Origin: Citrus sinensis
Taxonomy: Eukaryota > Streptophyta > Magnoliopsida > Sapindales > Rutaceae
DNA length: 64,000 bases
Assembly: GCF_022201045.2 (NCBI RefSeq)
Contig: NC_068560.1
Span: forward strand, 33,195,001 to 33,259,000
Direction of reading: 5' to 3'
The notes beneath the pieces were generated by a model. That model did not search any database. It saw only the letters and a list, made by a program, of their open reading frames with translations, and was not told where the DNA came from. The stretch's first letter is position 1, and the number at the start of each line of letters is the position of its first letter. Positions 1-12,810 of the stretch are shown in pieces. Both the position numbers and the translations under genes were made by a program.

Positions 1-2016
1 TGTCTTCGCTGTGACAGCACAAAATCCACAGAACATGAGCTGCAACCTCCCTTGCCTTCTGAGATCCAGCTTCTAACAGCTGTACCAATGGAGGAATTCC
101 ACCGGCAGCAGTAATAGCCCATTTGCTGTCATCAACCTGTTCAGTCAAGATTGCTATCAACTGAACAGCATATTCTTGATGCTGCTCACTAGATAAACCC
201 AGCAATGATATCAGCAACTGAATTCCTTCTCTCTTGCCAATGGCCTCCCAAATGCCAACCTCCCGACGGCATAATTTGGTTAAAGAAAGTATCAGATACT
301 CCCGCACATCAGCAGTAGCCATTGTTATGAGTCCTATAAGCACCTTCTTTGCTTCTGCATGGCAGACCCATTGTGAAAGGAAGATGTTGCCATACAAGCT
401 CGCCATAGCCTCAAGGACACGCTCTTGAACCAGCTTATTATCATGAGGCTTTAATAGCATCACTAAAATATCCTCTATCTGTCTTGCATCAAAAGGTTCG
501 TCATCAACACCAGATTTTTGCTCGAAGACCATCAGAGCATAGGCAAGTGCTCCTATTATATCAGCAACTGGGGCAGCTAGGCGAGGAGACTGTGATAGTT
601 CACCAAGATATACTACTAAAGCAGGCATTCCACCATAAATGTTTGCTAAAGCACGAGTGGCATGTCCCTGCAGAGCCTGGCCACGCTGACCTTGCATACA
701 CTCTTTAGAAGGAGCAACAATAGCTCCAATGAGAACTGGAACACCATCAGCAGCCACAATGGCCTTCTTGGCTTTAATTGACTTTGAAGAAAGTGCCTCC
801 AAAGCATCAGCAGCACTAGCACGAACAGAAATATCATTATTCTGACCCACGAGCTGGACCAAAGCTTTGACAGCTCCTGAATCTATTACTGTGGGGATGC
901 TATCACCAAAAGCCAACATCAAACGAGCTAACAGAGAAGCTGCATTGGACTGGGCAGCAGCATTATCAGAAGACAGTAGACCAACAATGATATCCACTCC
1001 CCCAGCCTCAAGTGTCGCTCTCCAATAGCCATCCTTGTCTCCACAAAGATTTCTCAAAGCCCCTGTAACGAAACCCTGTACCACATTGTCCTGCTTGTTT
1101 TTTGGATTGAGCTGATCCCATAAGGTGGGAACTACACCTTCTGTTACAAATATCTTCATACCAACATGATCATCTGAAAGACCACCAGAGGAAACTTCAT
1201 ATAGAGCCTCTGCTGCGGCCTTTCTTGTCTCAGTGGATTCGGACTTCAAAAGCGAGAGTAACGGTGGAATGCATCCACCTAGAAGCACCTTCAATCGTAA
1301 GTCTTCATCTTTGCATAAAACACTCAGAGTTGCAGCAACATTTACTTTTGCCAAAGGGGTTCCACTCCTAAGAATGGATATGAACAACGGCATTGCTTGG
1401 GCATGAGACCCAATAAGTAGTCTAGCCTCCTTCTTTGCTTTGGCAATTGTTAGTATGCGCATTGTAATAAGCTCTCTCTCCTGTGGTGAAGACATGTTGG
1501 CATGTAGTTGTTCGAGAAACTTGGCAACTGTCGACATCGTACTTTCTGGATCGTCCATTGCTGATGTTCCATTAGATTCCCTGTGTATAACAGCAAATTC
1601 AAAGCATTTAAGGCAACAAGAAAGAATGATTATCTAACATCAATAAGATTTATTATAGTAAAAGGAGGGGAAAAAGAAAATAGAGAGAGAGAGAGAGAGA
1701 ATAGTTCTCCACTTACCAGAGTAACATTATAATGAAGATGCTGTTTTTTTTTAAAAAAAAAAAATTTACTGACAGTTAAAAGTTCAATTCAGATGACAGT
1801 CTTCACTCATTTTGAAAACTAAAATTTCTATTATTCATATGACAGTTTTATTTCCTAGAAGTATGAAAAGAACAGCCCAGTTGCCACATTTAGAAAAATA
1901 AATAAAATGAAAAAGTATATAAAAGTAAAAGAAAAAAAATGTAGTAACCTAGGTTGAGAAGTAGATGAGAATCCGTGCGCTTGAGGTTCAGGGGAGGGAG
2001 ACTTTGACATTTGCAT
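1..2016 (-). CDS. CSI3: CELLULOSE SYNTHASE INTERACTIVE 3-like protein, 5' part (runs off left edge)
   Basis: Coding exons are complement(1949..2016) and complement(1..1580), joined in frame through AG/GT and CAG sites. About 549 N-terminal residues are visible and the rest lies beyond the left edge. The first in-frame ATG (2016) follows a stop, and the start M-Q-M-S-K-S-P resembles CSI proteins. The exon encodes a string of armadillo-type helices, with blocks such as [32 protein letters not shown] and [18 protein letters not shown]. Known CSI proteins are about 2100 residues with a C-terminal C2 domain; they bind cellulose synthase complexes and guide them along cortical microtubules. From memory of the family, the visible part looks closer to CSI3 than to CSI1/POM2. 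The C2 domain is not in the window, so the paralogue choice is an inference while family membership is firm. Confidence 0.9.
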
Positions 2017-2600
2017 GAATACACCAGTTTAGCTAGCTCCTCGGCAGTCTGCAAATAAAACAAATCAATTTTATCACATCAAAAGCAAACAAATAGTCGT
2101 AAACCCCATTAACAACTTTTACATTCTCCATTATCAATATGCTCATCAACCCCGCACTGGAAGCTAAATTTCGGAAAACCAGAATAGAATAAGAAACCAC
2201 TTCTGCAAAGTACTTGCAAATGCATATCAATTATATGGAAAAATTCCCAATTTCTAAAACCCACACACAGAAAACTACAATTCAATTTGATTCCACAAAC
2301 CAAAAATCAAGCAATATCCAAGATTGCAAAACCAAAACATTCACAAAAGGAAAAAAAAACGGTAGAATTGGTGACAAATTCTCCATAAAAGGAACAACCC
2401 AGCAAATATTACCGTAAAAGTGATAACTTTAACGAAGATCAAATCAAAAACTTACCGAAATGCAAATGCCAAGAAGTCCCCCTTCTTGTCAACTAAAAAT
2501 CTGGTTTCTTGGTCTGAAGAACATCGGTAATTCACCACCAGCAACCCTCACTTCATTACTCATCCAATCAATCTTCACCACGTCAACCAACTGAAATTAT
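2017..2600 (-). other. 5'UTR exons and intron of the CSI3-like gene
   Basis: On the minus strand a TTTGCAG acceptor at 2049-2052 opens the exon that carries the start codon. A CG|GTAAG donor with its exon edge at 2456 marks an upstream non-coding exon that probably extends to about 2600 or beyond. The roughly 400-nt intron between them is AT-rich. The intron between the two coding exons holds a GA dinucleotide run near 1681-1701. The transcription start was not located. Confidence 0.5.
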
Positions 2601-3249
2601 GCTCAAAAAGCACCAGATTACAGTCACCGGATTACACACTCACTCAAAACGCACCAGCTTCTCTCCCAATCAAAATTCCAAACCCAACAACGCGTACCAA
2701 ACACTCGCTCGCTCGCTTTCTCTGACACAAAACAACAAACAAATAGAAATCAAACAAAAATAAATAAATAAAAGAGAGTTGGCGAAATACACAAAAGCTT
2801 CATGTAGATCTTCAATTCATACACTCTGTAAGAATAAAAGGAATTTGATTTATGAATAATGTGATTGAAACTACGGAGATCAGATCACAAAGAGACACAT
2901 GTCCTTCTCTTTAAGCTGTCATTTGAAAAAGAAAAAATAAACAAAAAATTTAATCTCATAACGTGAAATTAGATTAAATTAAGTTAAATTGAAGTACCAG
3001 AAATTCAGTGAGGCCGAACTGAAGAAACTCAAATGAGCGTAAATGAAGAAGCCAAAATCAACACAGACACAGAGAGAAGAGAGAGACTCTGGGTCTTTTC
3101 GGTTCCTTTTCTTTCTGTTACGTGTTTTCTGTTTTTCACTTTTTAGTACATTTTTAATTTTCATTTTATTTTCCATTTATTTTGCTCCCTCACTCTCAGT
3201 CTCACTCTGTCGTTTACAGGTAAAGACGGAATAATAGAAGACTCCCTGA

Positions 3250-5326
3250 ATTTTACAAATATTGGACTACGAATTTAATTTTTCCGTTGATAATAAACAA
3301 ATATGCCCCTTATTAAAAAAGACATATTCATTATCCTACAAATAACTAATAACCCGCAAAATTTTTTAAATTAAATTACAATTTACCAATAATAACAATA
3401 AATTTTTTGTCTAAATAATTTTTTTATATCTCAAATCAAATACCTATAATCTCAATAAATCGAATTTATGTTCAAATGATCAGAATGATTTTTTCCAAAA
3501 TGTATATAGATTGCTTTTCTTTATTTTTAAGTCACATGCTTTTTACATTTTGACAGTTAAATAACTTACAATTGAATGTTATGGAAGGAATTTGGTTATT
3601 TTAAAAGAAGTTACTGAGTTGGATACCTATTTGATATAAATAGAAAACTTTGTCTTTATTTGTGAAAACATAAAACGCTGCGGACCTCTATGCTATCGCC
3701 TCTTTTTGTAAATGATTTTCTTACGTGGAAATCTACTATTGGCTGCTGTCAATTCGGCGTGAGAGTGGAAGAAATTGACGCCAGAGTCGGCTGCTTATTA
3801 TTCGTAAAAAAAATCCGCCCTTTACTGCTTCGGGATTTTGTTCATTTTTAAAAAATAAATAACATCAGGTTTTTATTTATTTGTGGATAATGAGATTTTT
3901 TTATTTTTTTTATTTTGTCCATCTTAACTGTCAGAGCACTGAGGCACGGATGAGAAATAGTGACAGATTAACTGTCATGTGACTTATAAAAGGATTTTTT
4001 ATTTCACTTCTTTATAACATATTAGAAGACAAAAACTGCCATATGAGTTGTTGAAAATTAAAGTAAAATTGTAAAATCGAGCAAAGGTAAAAGCTATACA
4101 TTAACTTTATTTCCTAATTTATTTTATAATGAAACATTATTCCTATTTTTTCCCCTAAATTGAGCCCATCCAAAGGATAACATTTTTTCAATTTTTTTAA
4201 TTTTTTCATAATTTGATCATAATCAGCAATTCCACCGAGCTAGATTTTAAGGGTGTTTATGAAGTAACTGAAATTGTTTTTAATCTGATGTGCTTCCAAG
4301 TGAAATTGACAAAGATTCATCAAAAAAAGAAAAAAAAATATCTGTAATTATATGCTTTTAGATCTAATTATCAACTAATAAAAGTTAACTTTTGGCTGGA
4401 TGTCATTATTTTATAATTTACAGCCTAATACATAATTGTTGGCAAAAAATAATATTGTTTTATAGTGTTTCAGTGTGGTTTGTTGAGGATCATATACAAA
4501 TTTTGCATTTAAAATTAATAATAAAAAGACGTTCTCATTACTAGAAAAACTTAAAATTATTTTACACTTGTGTATTCAATAAATAAAAAATATATAATTC
4601 TTGATTCAGATGGTCGTGTTTTGTTGAAAATAATAGCCTGTGTCTGTGTGAGATTCGGGAACAACTACCTTTTAATATGTATATTATAATTGACACCATC
4701 TTTCTTTCTAATATTGGGAAAAAAAATATTGATCATACATTTTTTTTCATTTATGTACAATATAAATAGTACAAATTTTAAAAAATTTTAATGAAATGCT
4801 TATATTCAAACTTCGGTTACAACTGTGAATTGTGATGGTTGTAGCACACATCCGTTTGTAAAGTATAGAAACCGAAATAGTATTTTAAAAAACAAAAATA
4901 AACAAACAAATTAAGGGTCATTTTGTTAATATTGTAGTTTTTAAAATAATTATTTTTAGCTGCGCTGTATAAATAATTAGTTGTGAAGAGAATCAATTAA
5001 ATATTTAGTAAAATTTGTTATAAAAAGTGTTGTGAGTTTTAAAATCAATCGTATATGTTTGATAATCTTATTATTAAAATACTATAAGAGTGCAAATAAC
5101 TGAAATGGACATGATATTTAATAAAACTTATTAACATGTTTTTATAAACATATATAAAAAATTTTATTGTGTATACATAATAATTGATAACGAAATAAAT
5201 ATTTTATTCTATTAACTTTATTTTTTATTTTGTTATCTCAATATTATTGATAATTATAATAATTTGTGTAAATTTCTTGATATTATTTCCATAATTTTAT
5301 ATTTTTATAATATATGTGAAGATACA

Positions 5327-5360
<34 letters not shown>

Positions 5361-8120
5361 CATATGTGTGTGTGTGGAAATGTAACAAGTATGAAGCTAA
5401 TTATTAAAGTCAGATTTTAAAAATTTAATCCTTCATTACTATTTAAAATTGACTATAGAATGAAGTGATTTTGTTAAAAGTGATTTTTTTTTTAAAAAAT
5501 AATAAATATCTTTAATATTTTTAAATCTGTCAAAAACAATTCCAAATGAATCTTATCCCAAATTACGTGCATAGACCATATAAATTAAAGATTGTTATCA
5601 TTTAACTCGTAGGTTTCATCTTTGGTACTAAATTGTTTTAAAACACTTATCAAAAAAAGAAAAAAATTGTTTTAAAACACAAAAATGGCAATGCGGTTTT
5701 TTTAAAAAAATAATATTTTAGAAATTTGTGAAATAAAGAGGAGTTTTGCTACTCTCGTGTCTATCTATATAATTAATTTAAGACCATCTGATCTGAATTT
5801 CTAAATGCATGGTTGTCAAACTCCTGAATTTATGAAATGGGTCTGGTGACGACGGTGTTTAATTATTTGCAAGATTGTATATATTTGATCATTGGCATTA
5901 AAAAATATGTGTGTCTGGATCTAGACCACGGCCGCATATTGCACATTTGGTCAATTTATTATCAATAAACATGTATTATGATTAGCAATTAATTATCTTA
6001 TTACCAGAGGGCGGGCGATTTAAAATCTAAGCCAATTTGCAACTTATAAATTTAAATTGTTTCACTTTTCTTCTTGCATAGAATATTTTCGGTATGAGCT
6101 GATGTGGGTCTTAGAGATTATAGTAATTTAGGTAGACGACAGAGATGGATTTAATTTAAATTGATAGAAGTGAAGATTTTTTGTTAACATTGTAAAAATC
6201 TTTGTACTGAAATGAAGAATTTTGTAACATACTAAATAAATTGATTTTGGAAGTTTATTATATACACATTAATTTATGATTATGATGGGAAAGAAAGAGA
6301 GAATGAAATCGGGTGGTTCCTCCTCCCTTCTGCTTCTGACACTTTCTGTTTGTTTGCCTAGAAGAAAACGTTTCTTGGATCTCTCTTAATATCTCTATTG
6401 CATAGCACGTGCATGGCTGCATGCAAACAAGCATCTTCGGTGAAAACAAATCGCATGTAAAATCTGCCAACTTGATTCTATTTGATGGGTCGGGCTGTAA
6501 TGCAGTGCTGCATGTCATGCAGCTGCCTTTATTATTTTTTTAATAATGCGGATGTAACCGGCCACCGATTCGCTCCTTTTAATCGCTTAAAGCGGCAAAT
6601 GTTAAAAGAAACTATCATAGAACTCCCTCATTTTAGGAAATATTAAGATAATCAATTCAAAACTAGTAAATTATCAAAGACCCCCTCAACTTTACACCAA
6701 AAAAATACTTCCTTTTTCTTTTGATTCATGGAAAATATAGTTAATATATTTAACTTATATCCTAAAAGAAACATAATTAAATAAAATTAATTGGACTAAT
6801 ATATTTAAATAAAAATAATTATATTATTTTTCTTAATATTACATTATAAATTTAATGATATTTTGCCTTAAAAAATGTAACTTATGTACTAATGAGAATA
6901 CTATTTAAATATAATAAATGGAAATAATTATATATTAATTAAAAAATTTAATTTATTAATTGCACTATTTTTAATATTATGTAATAAATATAATGATATT
7001 TTGCTTACAAAACTATCAAAATAATTTTATCAACTTTTAATTACATTAGAATCCGAGTATCTAAACATATAACGAAATCGATTTATTTCCAGATATTTAG
7101 AAGAAATCAATTCCAGGATCTCACGATTCACATTCAAGGACTTAAATCCCTACCTACTAAAATGAGGACAATATTTATCCAACTATCAAATAATTATCAT
7201 TCCAAACATCGTAATTACCCCTCAAATGTTGTTGTTGTTATTATTAGTGGCCAATATTAGTATGTTTTATGTATACCCTCTAAAACAAATATTCATATAT
7301 TACAAAAATATAAAGCATCTAATATTTGATATTTTTAAATAAAACTCATAATCAATCTCTTGTGCAAATTAATTCATACTATCTTAAGTGAGATTAATTA
7401 TTTTATTTAATCCTTTTTGCTATAATAATTTTTTTGTTAAACATTAATCAAATTCATAATGGTACATAACATGGATAATTACAATTTGAATGCAACTAAT
7501 ATTGAATAATGTTGTATTATGTTATACTTATAGTTATATAATTTAAGCATGACAGTTATATTTCTAAATTAAATTAAATTATTTGAGTAACATTGCACTC
7601 ACTATATGGGTACATGATTTGTCTACTAAATGATGTGCAAGTATTATAAAATATGTTCAATCTTAAATTTATATCTATATTTTTTTGAAATTAAGTTAAT
7701 TTATATCACAACCAAAAAAAATTAAATTATTTAAAAATATGAAAAATATAAATTCATTTTCATAGTAAGCAGTATGTTTTACTAAATTTACTTTTAAAAC
7801 ATTTTATGCCATTGGGGAGAAATATAGTCTTTTAAATTCATTTTTATTTATACGTCTTAAGCTTGTTATAATCTTTGCCACATGAAATATGTTTTCACTG
7901 TAATTCTCGCTAAATTTAATTTATATACTTTTATTCTAGTGGTAAAAGAAATTGAATTTGAATATAATTTTTTCAATTTAGTTTTTTTTAACTGATTAAG
8001 CATCATGTTACTGTATTACACAGATATTTACAACTGTTATAACAGCAGATTATTACACTGATATTTACAATTAGATATACAAACTGAGACTTATATTATT
8101 ACATTTTAAATTCTATGAAG
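3250..8120. other. AT-rich intergenic spacer, no gene seen
   Basis: The stretch is very AT-rich, with stop codons in all frames and no recognisable coding block. An 86-residue open frame at 6258-6518 (minus) has no recognisable motif and no splice context. A CATA-type microsatellite followed by a TG run lies near 5323-5376. Several A/T-rich passages resemble decayed transposon sequence, but no boundaries could be set. Confidence 0.6.
5323..5376. repeat. (CATA)n then (TG)n microsatellite
   Basis: About eight uninterrupted CATA tetranucleotides run directly into a short TA stretch and then about six TG dinucleotides. It is a compound simple repeat in non-coding DNA and probably length-polymorphic. 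Confidence 0.9.
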
Positions 8121-8126
8121 TAAGTG

Positions 8127-9378
8127 CCCAGACAAATAACCCTCACGGAGGAGGAGTGTCTCCACTCCACTTGTATTTCGTAAGGGAGAAAAATTTTACA
8201 AATAATCTCCATATAATTATGTTTAATTAAGGGAGTTTGAGTCTATGAGGACTCGAATTATTGCCCTCATAGTCATGTTTTACTTTAATGGTGTGTTTAC
8301 TTCATGGAATGAGGAATGAGAATGAAGGAATAAAAATGAAACATATATTTACTTGGCAAAATGTAATTTGGGAATGAGAATAAAATGTGTGGGTCCCACA
8401 CAATTTGGGAATAAGGAATGGGAATCTCATTCCCGGGGGTTGGGAATGTGAATGAAATATATGTTTACTTTTGTATTCCTCTAATTTTTTCATATTTTCT
8501 AAATTACCCTCATTCAAATCACAATTAATTTTATTATTTTAATTTATCAAAAATTTATTATTATTTTAAATGTCATTAATGATAATTATTATTATTATCA
8601 AATTTTATTAACTTTATTATTTTAGTTATTATTAATTATTTTTATTTTTATTATTAATATTATCATTATTAACAATAAAAATAATGATAAAAATAATAAT
8701 TAATAAAAATAATTAATTTATCATTATTTTTATTATTATTAATAAAAATAATAATAAAAATAATTAATAATAACTAAAATAATAAAGTTAATAAAATTTA
8801 ATAGTAATAATAATCTAATTTTCATTATCTAGATATAAAAATGATATTAATTAAAAATAATAATAAATGTTAATAATAATATTAATAAAAATAATATTAA
8901 CAATAATTAATAATAATTAAAATAATAAAGTTAATAAAATTTAATAATAATAATAATAAATGTTAATAATGATAATATTAATAAAAATAATAATAACAAT
9001 AATTAATAATAACTAAAATAATAAAGTCAATAAAATTTAATAATAATAAATGTTAATAATAATAGTAATAATAAAAACAACAATAATGATAATATTGTTA
9101 ATAATGATAAATTAATTATTTTTATTAATTATTAATACTATAAGTATTTTGGTAAATTGATTTTCATTCACATTCCTCATTCCCATTTATTTTGTCAAGT
9201 AAATACATCAATGACATTTCAGCACATTCTCATTCCCATTTATTTTTGCCGAGTAAACATTAAAATCGCATTCTCATTCCAACTCATTCTCATTCCCAGC
9301 CCATTCCTATTCTACCACATTCTCATTCTATGACGTAAACGCACCATAAGGTCAATGGTTCACCACTGGGCTAAAGCC
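8127..9378 (-). mobile_element. tRNA-type SINE interrupted by a MITE
   Basis: Reading the minus strand, TAGCCCAGTGGT at 9373-9362 fits the tRNA A-box consensus, and AATTCGAGTCC at 8259-8249 fits the B box at 9 of 11 positions. The two are separated by the 8289-9346 MITE. Removing the MITE and one copy of its TAA duplication brings the boxes about 40 nt apart, normal for a pol III promoter, and leaves an element of about 190 bp, a usual SINE size. The hexamer TAAGTG flanks both ends (8121-8126 and 9379-9384) as a possible short target duplication. No clear poly-A or poly-T tail is visible. Confidence 0.5.
8289..9346. mobile_element. Tourist/Harbinger-like MITE with TAA target duplication
   Basis: The element starts TGGTGTGTTTACTTCATGGA and ends with the inverted counterpart GTAAACGCACCA. 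The inverted ends agree over roughly 28 bp with a few mismatches. It is flanked by direct TAA at 8286-8288 and 9347-9349, the TWA type of duplication made by PIF/Harbinger transposases. Subterminal regions repeat GAATGAGAATG-type motifs. The 1058-bp body is almost pure A/T and carries no reading frame, so it is non-autonomous. Inside, AAT-rich units of about 90 bp recur in direct orientation (about 8760-9060) and once inverted (about 8570-8640), making a long fold-back. Confidence 0.75.
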
Positions 9379-9384
9379 TAAGTG

Positions 9385-10440
9385 GCTAATTTAGCTTAAT
9401 AACAACTAAATTTACTCCCATGGATTCAAACATCAACTATTTTGTTTTTAATTCAAATGATTTACAACTGCATTAATTAGTACCCACAACGTGATTATTA
9501 ATATACTTACAAAGTAATATATCTCATCTATATTAAATTATCAATATATTTGTAGAAAATTAATTTTATATTAGCACAAAAGTTTAAAATATATCTTTTT
9601 TATGTAAAATTTATACATAGAAAAATTTTGGCAAGTAAAACTACCGCCTCAATGAAAATATTATTTACAAATTACAAAAATGAATTTTTAGATTTTGAAT
9701 GGTCACAACAAATTTATCCGTGGAAGTTTTGTCATACATCATCACTCTTTTGTAACTTGCAAAAATCAATTGCATAATCAAAATGTTAATGATATCCATC
9801 GAGTGCAAAAATAGCGTAGGACATATGTACATTCTTATTATATTTAATTATAAATCCCACAGGATATGATATTAATAATAATAACTGTAGTAATATCCAA
9901 CAAGCACACAGAAAAAAAAATAGAGATGCTCAACTAAAATAGATTAACTAAACTTTAATCTTGTAAATTAAAGTATTTTTGTAACTTAACTTATATCATC
10001 ATAGCTTTAGAAGCATAGCAATTGCAATCCTTCTTACTTGTTATTTATTTATTTACCGTTGACGTTATGAAAAACTAAAGCAATTAATTTGAAAAGTAAA
10101 GAGAAAGATGAAAATAAATGCATAGATTTATTTTTAATATAATTAAACGCTATTAATTAAAATGATTACAATGAGAATAGATATGTATAAAAGTTAAAAG
10201 CTCAAGTATACATACAATCAAACTCAAAAGATTGCATGAAGTAATGAAGATGAAAAAAAAAAGGACTTAGATTATGGACTCAAAATGTTGAAAATGATGA
10301 AGGGTTGCAATAAAAAAATTCTTAGTATTATGTGGTAAATTGATATTTGTTAAAATAGTAAGGGGTCAACCATAATTTGCCTTATTGATATTATTGTTAT
10401 TTTCAACAAGTAATTTATTATTAGTAAAAAAAAAGAACCT
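9385..10440. other. AT-rich spacer, nothing recognised
   Basis: No open frame with protein-like composition, no RNA gene and no defined repeat boundary is seen between the SINE/MITE composite and the satellite array. Confidence 0.6.
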
Positions 10441-12600
10441 GAAACATGTACTGGTAGTGTTGGAATATAATAAAAATAATAGGAACATAAAACCATTATT
10501 AGAGTTTAACAAGAGTTGAGGAGCATAACTTAAAAGTTTGAAGAACTTAACAAAAATATGATAAAGTTTAATAATAAGTCGAGAACTAGAAAATAAACTT
10601 GAAATATCTAAGTAAAATGTTAGAAATCAATAAAAAGAGTTGGAATACAGAACCAAAAAGTTGTGGGAACAAGAGTAGAAGAAGTTAACCTAAAAGTTGA
10701 AATAACTTATCATGAATTTGATAAATTCAAACACGAAATAGGGATCTGAAAAGTAAATTTGACATATTTACCCAAAATTTGAAATTCAATGAAAAGAGTA
10801 GAAATATTGAACAAAAAAGTTGTGAAAAGATAAGTTGGAATAACTTAGCGATAACTAGATAAAGTCTAACAGGATATAGAGATATAAAAAATAAACTTGA
10901 AATGTTAACCTAAAAATTTGAAATTTAATAAGAAGAGTGGAAATATAGAACAAATAACTGGTGGAAAAATGAATTGAAACAACTTACCAAGAATTTGATA
11001 AATTTTAATGGAAAGTGGGGATCTAAAAATTAAACTTGAAATTTCCAAACAAAAAGTGGGAATTCAATAAAAAGAGTAGGAATATAAAACCAAAAAGTGG
11101 TGGAAAAAAGAGTTGAAGAGGTTAACCTAAAATTTGGAAAGAGTTACCAAGAATATGATAAATCCAACAATAATTAGGGATCAAAAAATAAACTTGAAAC
11201 ATTCACGAAAAATACTTAAATTAAATGAAAAGAGTAGAAATATAGAACAAAAAAAATGGTGAAAACAAGAGTTGAGGAGCATAACTTAAAAGTTCGAAGA
11301 ACTTAAGAAAAATATGATAAAGTTTAACAATAAGTTGAGATCTATAAAATGAACTTGAAATATTTAACCAAAATATTAGAAATTAATTAAAAGAATTGGA
11401 ATACAAATACAAAAAGTAGTGGGAACAAGAGTGGAAGAAGTTACCCAAAAGTTGAAATAACTTAACAAAGATTTGATAAATTCTAACGCAAAGTAGGGAT
11501 CTAAAAAGTAAATTTGACATATTTACCCAAAATTTGAAATTCAATAAAAAGAGCAGAAATATTGAACCACAAAGTGCTGGAAAAATAAGTTGGAACAACT
11601 TAACGATAACTAGATAAAGTCTAACAGGATATAGAGATATAAAAAATAAACTTGAAAAATCAACCTAAAAATTTGGAATTCAATAAGAAGAGTGGAAATA
11701 TAGAACGAATAACCGGTGGAAAAATAAATTGAAACAACTTACTAAGAATTTGATAAATTTTAATTGAAAGTGGGAATTTAGAAATTTAACTTGAAATTTC
11801 CAAATAAAATGTTGGAATTCAATAAAAAGAGTAGGAATATAAAACCAAAAAGTGGTGGAAAAAAGAGTTGAAGAGGTTAACCTAAAATTCGGAAAGAGTT
11901 ACCAAGAATATGATAAATCCAACAATAATTAGGGATCAAAAAATAAACTTGAAACATTCACGAAAAATACTTAAATTCAATGAAAAGAGTAGAAATATAA
12001 AACAAAAAAAATGGTGGAAACAAGAGTTGGGGAGCATAACCTAAAAGTTCGAAGAACTTAACAAGAATATGATAAAGTTTAACAATAAGTTGAGATCTAT
12101 AAAATGAACTTGAAATATTTAACCAAAATATTAGAAATCAATTAAAAGAATTGGAATAAAGAACCAAAAAGTAGTGGAAACAAGAGTAGAAGAAGTTAAC
12201 CCAAAAGTTGAAATAACTTAACAAGAATTTGATAAATTTTAACAGAAAATAGAGATCTAAAAATTGAACTTGAAATTTCTAAACAAAATGTTGGAATTTA
12301 ATAAAACGAGTAGGAATATAGAACAAAAAAGTGGTGGAAAAATAAATCGAAATAATTTACCAAAAACTAGATAAAGTTTAACAAATTGTAGAGATATGAA
12401 AATAAACTTGAAATATCTATCAAAAAATATGGAAGTTGATGAAAAGAGTGGAAATATAGAACCAAAAGCTAGTGGGAAAATGAGTTGAAACAACTTACAA
12501 AAATTTAGATAAATCATTACTAGAAATAGGAATTTGAAAAGTAAACTTGAAATATGCATTATAAATATTGGAATGTGACAAAATAAGTAGGAATGTAACC
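10440..12600. repeat. Tandem array with about 755-bp higher-order repeat
   Basis: Monomers of 138-161 bp share a core of the form AAACTTGAAAT, GGAATNCAATAAAAAGAGTAG, a GTGGTGGAAAA-type block and GATAAATNNAACA. Successive AACTT landmarks end near 10600, 10760, 10898, 11037, 11195 and 11356, so the spacings are 160, 138, 139, 158 and 161. The five-monomer set then repeats. The signature AAGAGTTGAG/GG lies at 10511, 11267 and 12022, and CGATAACTAGATAAAGTCTA at 10849 and 11604. This is an array of nearly three copies of a five-monomer unit. Hydrophobic open frames on the minus strand here, for example 12257-12559, are by-products of the repeat. The flanks are unique AT-rich sequence. Confidence 0.85.
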
Positions 12601-12757
12601 ATTTTGTGATATGTTTATATTTTTTGTACTATTTTTAAATTTTAAATTATTACAATCTTTTTCCTTATTTAATTAAAATTTTACTCTTTTTTTTCCAAAT
12701 TTTTTCATAATTTTTTCACATTAAAAACAAATAAAAATATAATTTTCATTATATTAT

Positions 12758-12810
12758 CCGGTTAAAAACCGGTTGTACCGGTTGCATGCATGTGCTGTAT
12801 GAGATACAGC
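12758..12810. repeat. Pair of short perfect hairpins beside the satellite
   Basis: CCGGTTAAAAACCGG forms a 6-bp stem with a 3-nt loop at 12758-12772, and GCTGTATGAGATACAGC a 7-bp stem with a 3-nt loop at 12794-12810. They lie within 55 bp of each other in otherwise A/T-rich DNA. No Helitron-type CTRR end follows at the expected distance, so their nature is open. Confidence 0.6.

Noticed and set aside
6258..6518. 86-codon minus-strand frame with RY-like CATGCA motifs nearby
   Set aside because: No protein family resemblance and no supporting gene structure.
12257..12559. 100-residue hydrophobic minus-strand frame
   Set aside because: It lies wholly within the tandem array; its LFQLIFP/GSIF repeats simply follow the DNA monomer period.
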